DNA of 11,762 nucleotides from Phoronis pallida (taxonomy: Eukaryota; Phoronida; Phoronidae), in contig JAOXYC010199907.1 of NCBI GenBank assembly GCA_028565715.1, positions 1 to 11,762 of the forward strand. The letters run 5' to 3'. The notes beneath the pieces are model-generated. The model saw only the letters and a program-made list of their open reading frames with translations. It was not told the DNA's origin and searched no databases. This document shows positions 7,001 to 11,762 of this stretch, piece by piece (position 1 is the first letter of the stretch; each line of letters begins with the position of its first letter). A program made the position numbers and the translations under genes.

Positions 7001-8422
7001 TGAACATTGCAGGTTGCCACACAAATAAAACAACATTCAGAATGTGCCCTTGTGTTGCATTTGAAAAGGAATCTTTCTTAGAGAGCTAATATCTTATATA
7101 TTGCCATTCTTTCTTTGATGTCTCCCAATTGCTGAAGTATAGTCTAGAATGTCTTTTGGGCTATGTTAAAATGGTGTCTGATTCGTAAATAACAGTGAGG
7201 GGTTAGTGAACTGTCTCCCAAATTACGACTTGTGTGACAACACGTTAAAGAAGGTCACCCGTACTATTAGTTAATAACTACACCCAATTTAACACACAAA
7301 CACAAACCAGTTTAAGAGAGAAAAGCAAAGCTCAAGTTACCCTTGAAAATACCTAGAATACGATTGGTAACACTATCGACACTGGGCCGAGACCGTCGAC
7401 CATCTGACGTCCCAGGCACATCATGTACTGAGCTGTAGTGTTCAATCTCTTCTAGTAACGTTTCCGCCGTCTCTTTGGATTTCTTCTTCTGATTTGACTT
7501 CATCCGAGCCATAATCATCTTCTTTGCATGCTCTGTACATTGACTACAAATCATAACAGTATGTGTGTTAGATCAGAATGTTCTTTCAAACAAATAATTT
7601 GTTGTGAATTTCAAACACAATTCACATGTAAACGGGCCAATCATTAGTGTGGAGTAGCAGTAGCAACTGTTTTCTCTTGGAAAGCAACTAGTATCTACTA
7701 GTCAAGACTAGCTGTCATCTCAAACTTTTATAACAAACAATCTCAAGCTAAGGCAGTTCTTAATATAAATATACCATATTTCATCTGGTAACGCCATCTC
7801 ACCCAACAATTGTCTACTCAATTTCTAAATTTTTTGAAAATTTCACTCCCAATTTTTTAAACAGTTGTGATAGGCACCTATTTCCCATAGCCACCCCTAT
7901 AATCAAGGCTGAAGCTGTTTCAAAAATCTCCTGTGTTTATGAGAAAAACATTATAATTTAAATAGTTCTTCTACAGGGAGTTTGTGGGGCACTTCCAAGA
8001 ATATCTAAGGAACTGAGATTTTTGGTGCCTCCCCAATGATGCAAGAATTATGAATAGATATAAATTTCTTTTAAAAACAAATTATTTTTTTCAAACATGG
8101 CGGCCTATGGCAATAGTCATTTTAGTCATGCCATGGTTTAACTGGTTAAACACATGTCAGGCAGCCCTGCAGTTTCTCACACCTACCCATCCTTTTTGTC
8201 CAATTTCAATGCAGCATTGTGACACCTTTTCCCATTTTTATTGGACACAAATGTGCACTGTTTATACGGACTGTTTTTATCCTCAAGAATGTGTTTAATA
8301 CAGTAGTCAAATCCTTCTTGTTTCTTCTGCATACATGCTCTGTGGGAGTACTGGCAAAATGAACCTTCAACTGGGATCTTCTGTCGCCGCACTCCAACAT
8401 GCATCTTGGTCTTTAAGGCCAT
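892..8422 (-). CDS. KANSL2: KAT8 regulatory NSL complex subunit 2 (KANSL2/NSL2), whole gene, 9 coding exons
   Basis: Joined coding exons are 8422-8187, 7543-7353, 6537-6423, 6053-5890, 5339-5248, 4769-4616, 4171-4011, 2026-1943 and 1092-892. They total 1398 bases, giving 465 residues plus stop; the human protein is about 490. All eight introns are GT-AG and the phases match at every junction. Four C-C-C-H units of the zf-C3Hc3H type are visible: C23/C30/C41/H44, C56/C67/C81/H84, C295/C304/C315/H318 and C331/C338/C351/H354. A conserved helical, basic segment at about 182-230 contains [20 protein letters not shown] and is a KANSL2 hallmark; INO80D shares the zinc units but not, as far as I recall, this block. 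The known family role is a nuclear scaffold subunit of the NSL complex, which acetylates histone H4 through KAT8/MOF at promoters. The C-terminal tail (372-465) is acidic and poorly conserved. Function is inferred from homology recalled from memory, not from a search. Confidence 0.93.
1093..1942 (-). other. KANSL2 intron 8
   Basis: An 850-bp GT-AG intron. I see no recognisable coding, RNA or repeat features in it. The short open frames at 1287-1484 and 1517-1735 on the plus strand have no family resemblance and are taken as chance. Confidence 0.7.
1943..2026 (-). CDS. KANSL2: KANSL2 coding exon 8 (C-terminal tail)
   Basis: The acceptor is TTCATCTCAG and the donor TCAGAG|GTAAGT, an ideal donor. 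It is 84 bases, 28 codons, phase 0 at both ends, and open. The encoded segment is acidic (for example [12 protein letters not shown]) and not clearly conserved, so its inclusion rests on splice signals and phase rather than homology. Being symmetric, it could be a skipped (cassette) exon. Confidence 0.7.
2345..2351 (+). repeat. Target-site duplication, left copy
   Basis: ACAAATT directly abuts the CCC-G14 end of the intron 7 element and matches the right copy base for base. The neighbouring bases (T on the left, C on the right) differ from those of the other copy, so the duplication is exactly 7 bp. Confidence 0.75.
2395..2575 (+). repeat. Degenerate minisatellite, left block of the element
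   Basis: Successive degenerate units share a core of GGTATTTTTATGGGT, for example near 2432, 2466 (GGTATTTTTAAGGGT), 2500 (GGTGTTTTTATTGGT) and 2530 (GGTATTTTTATGGGT). They are separated by T-rich spacers, giving a period of roughly 30 to 34 bp. Confidence 0.75.
3655..3960 (+). repeat. Degenerate minisatellite, right block of the element
   Basis: The same kind of unit as the left block occurs here in the same orientation: GGTATTTTTATGGGT near 3887, GGTATTTATATGGGT near 3824, GGTATTTTAATGGAT near 3855. A diverged subfamily lies at 3660-3770 (GGTATTGAAATGAGT, GGTATTTCAATGAGT, GGTTTTGCAATGGGT). Because both blocks point the same way, they are direct, not inverted, repeats. Confidence 0.7.
3995..4001 (+). 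repeat. Target-site duplication, right copy
   Basis: ACAAATT directly abuts the C8-GGG end of the element. On the transcribed strand it occupies intron positions +10 to +16 after the exon 7 donor. Confidence 0.75.
4011..4171 (-). CDS. KANSL2: KANSL2 coding exon 7 (fourth zinc unit)
   Basis: The acceptor is GACACCAG, with a weak pyrimidine tract, and the donor CATAAG|GTATGG. It encodes residues 318 to 371. It begins with [14 protein letters not shown], nearly identical to the vertebrate protein, then the fourth unit (C331, C338, C351, H354), and ends in a charged stretch PVKEEHK. A 1643-bp insertion begins 17 bases into the following intron, so the donor lies very close to foreign DNA. The phase 0 exit fits exon 8. 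Confidence 0.9.
4172..4615 (-). other. KANSL2 intron 6
   Basis: A 444-bp GT-AG intron with a weak acceptor tract. It contains an AT-rich 18-bp inverted repeat (4428-4495) listed separately and no other recognisable feature. Confidence 0.75.
4428..4495. repeat. Perfect 18-bp inverted repeat with 32-bp spacer
   Basis: GTTGATTAAATTATAATT at 4428-4445 is the exact reverse complement of 4478-4495. The 32-base spacer includes TTAACCGGTGA. Pairing stops at both outer and inner edges. In the KANSL2 transcript this would form an 18-bp, mostly A-U hairpin inside intron 6. It may be the remnant of a small inverted-repeat transposon; no target duplication is obvious. Confidence 0.85.
4616..4769 (-). CDS. 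KANSL2: KANSL2 coding exon 6 (third zinc unit)
   Basis: The acceptor is ATATTTTACAG and the donor GAAC|GTATCC. It encodes residues 267 to 317, opening with [12 protein letters not shown], a family signature, then a serine-rich spacer and the third zinc unit (C295, C304, C315). The final base C joins AT of exon 7 to make His318, the fourth ligand of that unit. This junction is what decides the donor. Confidence 0.92.
4770..5247 (-). other. KANSL2 intron 5
   Basis: A 478-bp AT-rich GT-AG intron. I see nothing distinctive in it. Confidence 0.75.
5248..5339 (-). CDS. KANSL2: KANSL2 coding exon 5
   Basis: The acceptor is AATTTGCAG and the donor GGAAAG|GTTGGT. It encodes residues 236 to 266, a charged linker rich in Lys, Gln and His ending [10 protein letters not shown], the counterpart of the RRYRQRYG segment in vertebrate KANSL2. 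It was too short to appear as a long open frame and was found from the phase gap between exons 4 and 6. Entry phase 1 and exit phase 0 fit both neighbours. Confidence 0.88.
5340..5889 (-). other. KANSL2 intron 4
   Basis: A 550-bp GT-AG intron. The open frame of exon 4 runs on into it as far as 5723 without a stop, but the conserved protein ends at the donor. No other feature is seen. Confidence 0.75.
5890..6053 (-). CDS. KANSL2: KANSL2 coding exon 4 (conserved helical core)
   Basis: The acceptor is TTTTCTGCAG and the donor CTAG|GTTTGA. It encodes residues 182 to 235, the most conserved stretch of the protein: [18 protein letters not shown], followed by [16 protein letters not shown] and a strongly basic tail ([11 protein letters not shown]). 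The composition suggests an amphipathic helix or coiled coil used for subunit contact; that part is inference. Confidence 0.95.
6054..6422 (-). other. KANSL2 intron 3
   Basis: A 369-bp GT-AG intron largely filled by a dispersed family of GTCCCAAA/T motifs (listed separately), plus a short TGTGTGT tract near 6400-6418. Confidence 0.75.
6088..6362 (+). repeat. Degenerate repeat family with GTCCCAAA/T core
   Basis: Near-identical cores occur at 6107-6116 (GTCCCAAAAT), 6139-6148 (GTCCCAAATT), 6183-6192 and 6237-6246 (both GTCCCAATTT), and 6329-6338 (GTCCCAAAAT), with a weaker TTTCAATTTTGTGAG copy near 6280. The first and last are each followed by a CGGGT-type sequence. Spacing is irregular (32 to 92 bp), as in an eroded tandem array or an old repetitive insertion. 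Confidence 0.55.
6423..6537 (-). CDS. KANSL2: KANSL2 coding exon 3 (acidic linker)
   Basis: The acceptor is ATGTTTCAG and the donor CTCAA|GTAAG. It encodes residues 143 to 181, an Asp/Glu/Ser-rich stretch containing the family-conserved VDQAWRGD and [12 protein letters not shown]. The linker separates the N-terminal zinc pair from the conserved helical block. The phases are 1 on entry and 2 on exit, as needed. Confidence 0.92.
6538..7352 (-). other. KANSL2 intron 2
   Basis: An 815-bp GT-AG intron. Short plus-strand open frames at about 6821-6915 and 6880-7089 show no family resemblance. I see no other feature. Confidence 0.75.
7353..7543 (-). CDS. KANSL2: KANSL2 coding exon 2
   Basis: The acceptor is GATTTGTAG and the donor CTAG|GTATTT. 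The exon opens with [10 protein letters not shown], which supplies C81 and H84 to complete the second zinc unit begun in exon 1. It then encodes a basic, lysine-rich helix (residues about 86-107) and a serine-rich linker ending NRIL. Choosing this donor leaves one base, so residue 143 becomes Asp when joined to exon 3, giving RILD as in the human protein. The alternative downstream GGGTAAC donor would insert residues not seen in the family. Confidence 0.92.
7544..8186 (-). other. KANSL2 intron 1 (first within the coding region)
   Basis: A 643-bp GT-AG intron, AT-rich, with no recognisable repeat or coding feature. The plus-strand open frame at 8050-8298 overlaps exon 1 antisense and is a shadow. 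Confidence 0.75.
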
Positions 8423-8426
8423 GGTT
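8187..8426 (-). CDS. KANSL2: KANSL2 coding exon 1 (start codon, first zinc unit)
   Basis: The ATG is at 8422-8420 in the context AACCATGG, a good animal initiation context. An acceptor (TTATTACAG) ends at 8427, so this exon carries only four bases of 5' UTR and an upstream non-coding exon is implied. The exon encodes residues 1 to 79. These include the complete first unit (C23, C30, C41, H44) and the first two cysteines of the second (C56, C67), with the family motif [16 protein letters not shown] between them. The donor is GG|GTAGGT; reading two bases further would create an in-frame TAG, and this choice makes the phase (2) fit exon 2. A second in-frame ATG, seven codons in, could also be used. 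Confidence 0.93.
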
Positions 8427-8600
8427 CTGTAATAACATGAAAATAATCAATAATTATATAAAAAGACGAACATATTTAAAATAAAATATGTAAAATGACT
8501 CTTTATCCATATAAAACTGATCAAACTGGTAGATGTTCCGAGCAATGGCTCTTCTTCAGTAGAAATGAAACAAATAGGTAACATCCTCCCTTCTGATAAA
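8427..8600 (-). promoter_or_regulatory. 3' end of a KANSL2 5' UTR intron
   Basis: TTATTACAG ends at 8427, four bases before the start codon. On the minus strand it is preceded by a T-rich stretch, as expected for an acceptor. It implies that the promoter and first exon lie to the right, either within or beyond the LINE-filled region. I could not identify that exon, so the right limit given is arbitrary. Confidence 0.6.
8531..8562 (-). other. Stem-loop motif resembling a hammerhead-type core
   Basis: Read on the minus strand, CTGAAGA is followed by a small stem (GAGC with GCTC) and then GGAAC. CTGANGA, stem, GAA is the order of the conserved hammerhead core. However, the base pair expected at the stem base is A opposite G, and no matching outer stems are obvious, so activity is doubtful. 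Similar motifs are common beside invertebrate retroelements. Confidence 0.3.
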
Positions 8601-8604
8601 CCTC

Positions 8605-9143
8605 CTCCCAAAAACAAAGACTACAGTTGACGAGGTCAAGTCTCTCCTCCTTGGATCACCTTCCAGGTCCTCCTGTTTGGACATCATTCCAACATGGCTG
8701 CTGAAGGATGAGCATATCCTGGACACTTTGTTGCCCAGCATAACATCGCTTTTCAACGTATCACTCCAACAAGGCATTTTCCCAACAGCGTTCAAGCATG
8801 CCATAATCCGCCCTTTGCTGAAGAAGTCCAACTTGTCGCCTAGTGACCTCAAGAACTACCGTCCAGTTTCCAACTTGGTATTCTTAAGCAAGATTCTGGA
8901 GAAAATTGTCTCAAAGCAACTGACTGAATATATGAAAGCAAATGATCTATATGACCCTCTTCAATCAGCATACAGGTCCGGTCACAGTGTCGAAACGGCG
9001 CTTCTTAAGGTCAAGAATGACATTGAATTGGCCTTTGATGAGGGAGATGCTCTTTTGCTAGTCCTACTAGACGTGTCAGCTGCCTTTGACACGACCAACC
9101 ATTCAAAACTTCTTCAGCAACTTCCGATTGATGGGGATTGACG
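8605..9143 (+). pseudogene. CR1/L2-like LINE reverse transcriptase fragment, frame-broken
   Basis: The open frame covers the N-terminal part of a non-LTR reverse transcriptase. SSCLDIIPTWLLK is followed by KNYRPVSNLVFLSKILEKIV, QSAYRSGHSVETALL and LLVLLDVSAAFDTTNH, which holds the first catalytic Asp (motif A). The order and wording are those of the CR1/L2 group. No start codon is needed, since this is an internal fragment. The frame fails at 9120-9146, where at least two small indels disrupt the segment after the LLQQL motif. The palm motif with the second catalytic pair (F-A-D-D type) is missing, so no active enzyme is encoded. Confidence 0.88.
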
Positions 9144-9238
9144 GATGGCATTGAAGTGGTTCTCTTCATATCTCAGCTACAGAACGCAGTCTGTTAGAAT
9201 TGGTGACATGTCTCATCAGAGCAAAGTCTGTTGTCAGT
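9144..9238 (+). pseudogene. Continuation of the reverse transcriptase in a shifted frame
   Basis: After a frameshift the reading continues as MALKWFSSYLSYRTQSVRIG, the conserved segment that follows motif A in CR1/L2 enzymes, and ends at a TAA at 9238-9240. The catalytic FADD region and everything up to the C-terminal domain is deleted. Confidence 0.8.
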
Positions 9239-9355
9239 AAGGTGTCTAGAAGACTTTATTTTCTCCGGTTGCTAAAGAGAAGTGGTCTTGAACAACAGGA
9301 CCTCATAACATTCATCATTACTATTATCAGACCAGTCTTGGAATTCGCCTGTCCA
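9236..9355 (+). pseudogene. LINE C-terminal domain fragment, copy A
   Basis: Forty codons are open in one frame: KVSRRLYFLRLLKRSGL, then a hydrophobic stretch ending IRPVLEFACP. This is the conserved C-terminal region downstream of the polymerase in CR1/jockey-type elements. It abuts the previous fragment, so about 200 codons are missing in between. Shortly after it comes a TAATAATGATAATAA tract. Confidence 0.8.
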
Positions 9356-9501
9356 GATAACTAATAATGATAATAAACTTAATTATTTACTTCCCCCTAT
9401 ACGGTCATCCTCATATGGACTTTAAGAAGTATCCAGTGCCTAACATCAGGAATAACTGAATGAGGAGTGACTTCATTACTTTTGGACTATTCATGTGCCA
9501 A
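9356..9501 (+). other. Junction between LINE fragments
   Basis: This contains TAATAATGATAATAA (9364 on) and TTACTTCCCCCTATACGG. It reads open in short pieces only. It may be the 3' tail of copy A or the start of another short repeat; I cannot tell which. Confidence 0.4.
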
Positions 9502-9725
9502 TTGTTGGGAGTCTGGCTGTCTGATGACTTGACATGGAATAAACACGTCAGGGAGATTTTAAGCAAAGCATCCAGACGCCTGCACTTTTTGAGACAACTT
9601 AAAAGATCAGGTCTCAATTGTCACGACTGTGGAACGGTCTCGCTGCATCCGTTAGAGACTTGAGCTTCGATCATTTAAAGTTTCATCTGAAGACTTGTCT
9701 ATTTCAGAAATGTTTTTTAAACTGA
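9502..9725 (+). pseudogene. LINE C-terminal fragments, copy B, with stop
   Basis: One frame at 9502-9618 reads LLGVWLSDDLTWNKHV and then SKASRRLHFLRQLKRSGLN. The second half repeats the subject of copy A in different wording, so this comes from a second element. A frame change then gives RLWNGLAASVRDLSFDHLKF and HLKTCLFQKCF, ending in a TGA at 9723-9725; this is the usual carboxyl end of such an ORF2. The part between, including IRPVLEYACP, is deleted. Confidence 0.78.
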
Positions 9726-9893
9726 GTCGGTTTCTTATGATGTGCCATTGTCAGTTTTTACAAGTAGTAACTTATAAAAATGTATTTGGTTTTAAACTAT
9801 TGTTTTTACGTTCTTAATATTTTACATTGTAGAGTGCATTGAAATACTTTTTATTGCGCTATATAAATTATATTATCATTATTATTATTATTA
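9726..9893 (+). mobile_element. LINE 3' UTR tail ending in an ATT microsatellite
   Basis: After the ORF2 stop comes an AT-rich tail with ATTGCGCTATATAAATTATA (9854-9873), then an ATT repeat ending at 9893. A GCGCTATATAAA box followed by short tandem repeats is the typical 3' end of many invertebrate CR1/L2-type LINEs. The right end of the insertion is therefore placed at about 9893. Confidence 0.75.
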
Positions 9894-10411
9894 CGGGAGA
9901 CGAATCAAGGAAATTACAGAACAGGAAGAGCAATTGGCATATGGTTTCTCTCACATTGCCAAACTTCAGGTCCGGAAGTGATCATGAAAGTTGTGGCCCT
10001 TTAATCAAAAGTTGACATGATTGGGCACCAAATGAACTTTCTTATTGATCTACTTCAAAGCCAACCTCCTCAGGTCCATGAGAGAAACCACCATGAACAC
10101 AAGGTCCAGGCAAATATGCATGTTAGTTCCTCAGATTCTGATCTTACAAGATCTACCATCTCATCTGCATCTACATGCAGCACTCCAATCATTCCCCATG
10201 AAAAACACTCCCAACACCACAGACGCCATCCTAAGGATACTAAGCACACTTCTTTTCAATCCAGGTACTTCACCAATAGTACCAACCAAACAAAGGAAAA
10301 CACATGAATATCAGAAAACCAACTGACTTCAAAACACAAAATCATACTCTCCCAAACAGACATTCCTTTTTAGAGAACAGCCAAGCCTCAGAGAAGACTC
10401 ATCGGAACTAC
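9894..10411 (+). other. Probable 5' part of a second LINE (ORF1 end or linker)
   Basis: Two overlapping open frames occur at 10017-10307 and 10045-10326. The first is rich in Ser, Thr and His (STISSASTCSTP, HSQHHRRHPKD). It lies directly upstream of an endonuclease on the same strand, so it could be the ORF1 carboxyl end or the ORF2 leader of that element. No diagnostic motif (zinc knuckle, RRM or esterase) is visible. Confidence 0.35.
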
Positions 10412-11507
10412 ACATCACATCACTAAATGTAAAGAATATTGAACACCCCTTTTGTTCTGACATTACTGGAAAAAAATGATATTCTTTGTCTCCAAGATTA
10501 GAACATTGGCTCTTCATCTTCCAATTGAAACTTCTTGAAGACTTCCACATGAGGTTCACTCATCACTCAAAAGCAGTAGACATAAATGGCCCTCTAACTC
10601 TAGTACAAAAAGCCTGTGGCTATGGGGGTGTATCGATTCTATATAAAAAGGATCTCCCTGTCATCATGCACCCTGATGGGTCACATAGAATCTCTGTTCT
10701 GGATATAAAGTCTACTCCACCCCTCTGCATCATAACAGTTTATATGCCCAGTAGAGGACTAACATCATCTGAATGTGAGTTTGATTCCACTCTGGCAGAA
10801 TTGAATGAGATTTTGGAAAAATTCTCATCACATTGTATCATCTTGACGGGGGACTTCAATGCTTCTCTTAATCCAGAAATGGTGTTGAACGTGACTCCAA
10901 ATCGGCCACCTTAATAGAAACCCACAAACTTAAAACTCATAGGTCTAAGGCGGGTACTTCCTATCATTGAAATAATACGCAATCCTCGCAAATTGATTAT
11001 ATGTTATATAAGGGTATAGAAAGACCAAGGAACATAACGATTTGGAAGGACAACCCCATGAACACATCAGACCACCTACCGGTTCATATGAACCTCCCCA
11101 TAGATGTGATCAAAACATCCATCACTACAAAGTCACATAGAACCTTCATCAATTGGGACAGATGTGATACTGATTCTTAAAAAAGAACTATAAGTAAGAA
11201 TATTGGTTCTGTCCCCTCTTTAGAGAGCACTGATGAGATGGTCAGACACCTTACTGCAGCTCTCCAGTCAGGCCAGAAGGCTACATTTCCTCGTAATAAG
11301 GTACATCACAGACCCAGACACAACAAAAAGATGTCTCCACAAATATAATCAGCCATAAAGTCCAGCGAACTGGCACATTACAAATGGAAGGTTGCTGGTA
11401 GACCCCTGGGTAATGGTAATCCTCTGTTTATCAATAAAAAGCTGGCAAAACAAGGTCTACGCAAAATGATAAGACAGATGAATACCAAGACATCAAACAA
11501 AGTATGA
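10412..11507 (+). pseudogene. LINE ORF2 endonuclease region, multiply disrupted
   Basis: This is the apurinic-type (exonuclease-endonuclease-phosphatase) endonuclease of a non-LTR retrotransposon. In order: ITSLNVKNIE near 10418; LEKNDILCLQ, then a frame change and EHWLFIFQLKLL (catalytic Glu region); GYGGVSILYKK; LCIITVYMPSRG; ILTGDFNASLN (about 10840-10870); a second frame change; QIDYML near 10991; NTSDHLPVHMNL with the SDH triad at 11067-11075. Beyond this the frame continues to about 11507 through stops at 11178 and 11346 with a Lys/Arg-rich linker (for example SSELAHYKWKVAGRPLG) that precedes the reverse transcriptase in intact elements. The reverse transcriptase itself is absent. The element family is probably in the CR1/jockey group, but this is not certain. 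Confidence 0.85.
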
Positions 11508-11762
11508 GAATAGACTCATTTTTCTCTGTTCTAAGATGAATTAAAAATATTTATTTTGACTAGAGAAACATAAATTTTACACTGTCTAGCTTTCAGCAAC
11601 CACCGGTTGCCGTTGTCAAGACGCTAATGAATGAATGATACAAGCGGTATGATCATACACGTGAAAACCCACGTGACAAAAACCTGCCAAAGTCACTGAT
11701 TCGGTACTGAGTTCGATCGAATAACCTTGTCCCATGCCCTGGTCAAATGATAACGACCACTG
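11508..11762. other. Right flank, no gene seen
   Basis: It holds a short stem-loop at 11598-11615 (GCAACC, 3-base loop, GGTTGC) followed by GTTGTCAAG, a pattern often found at ends of invertebrate retroelements. It also has two CACGTG palindromes near 11658 and 11670. Otherwise I see nothing. Confidence 0.5.

Noticed and set aside
6821-7089. Plus-strand open frames in intron 2 as a small gene
   Set aside because: Two overlapping short frames with no recognisable motif, inside an intron of an opposite-strand gene.
7321-7352. Downstream alternative donor for KANSL2 exon 2 (CAAG|GGTAAC region)
   Set aside because: It would add residues absent from the family and break the phase that gives the conserved RILD junction with exon 3.
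8050-8298. Plus-strand 82-codon open frame
   Set aside because: Antisense shadow of KANSL2 exon 1, where conserved residues are on the minus strand.
8556-8852. Minus-strand 98-codon open frame
   Set aside because: Antisense shadow of the LINE reverse transcriptase fragment.
9872-9893. ATT repeat as a CRISPR-like or functional array
   Set aside because: It is a simple microsatellite at a LINE 3' end, and there are no spacers.
10329-10559. Minus-strand 76-codon open frame
   Set aside because: Antisense to the LINE endonuclease start, whose motifs read on the plus strand.

Overview
This window looks like AT-rich nuclear DNA from an invertebrate animal, plausibly marine or aquatic. The reasons are a multi-exon gene with GT-AG introns, a metazoan chromatin-complex protein, several decayed non-LTR retrotransposons, and a LINE 3' end of the GCGCTATATAAAT plus (ATT)n type found in many cnidarians, molluscs and non-vertebrate deuterostomes. 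I cannot fix the phylum from sequence alone. There are no prokaryotic features.

The main content is one gene on the minus strand, about 0.8 to 8.4 kb. I reconstructed nine coding exons for a protein of 465 residues that I identify as KANSL2 (NSL2, a subunit of the KAT8/MOF NSL histone acetyltransferase complex). Every exon junction has GT-AG borders and the phases join without error. Joining them gives four C-C-C-H zinc-binding units, two N-terminal and two C-terminal. Between them lie an acidic linker and a highly conserved helical segment ([20 protein letters not shown]). A splice acceptor lies 4 bases upstream of the ATG, so at least one 5' UTR exon must lie further right, probably beyond or among the retrotransposon debris. 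A poly(A) signal sits just after the stop.

Intron 7 of this gene contains what I consider the most unusual object in the window. It is a 1643-bp element bounded by G/C-homopolymer terminal inverted repeats (CCC-G14-AC at one end, GT-C8-GGG at the other) and flanked by a perfect 7-bp duplication, ACAAATT. It begins only 17 bases into the intron, and both ends are filled with a degenerate minisatellite of roughly 30 bp (core GGTATTTTTATGGGT). It encodes no recognisable transposase.

Smaller intronic oddities are an 18-bp perfect inverted repeat in intron 6 and a family of GTCCCAAA/T motifs in intron 3.

The right third (8.5 to 11.5 kb) is plus-strand LINE debris. A CR1/L2-like reverse transcriptase fragment is joined to two separate C-terminal pieces and a 3' tail. 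It is followed by the apurinic-type endonuclease region of another LINE, broken by stops and frameshifts. The two ends of the window (1 to 820 and 11.5 to 11.76 kb) hold no gene that I can see. The extreme left edge carries a tRNA-like A box on the minus strand, either a tRNA gene or a tRNA-derived SINE cut by the window edge.
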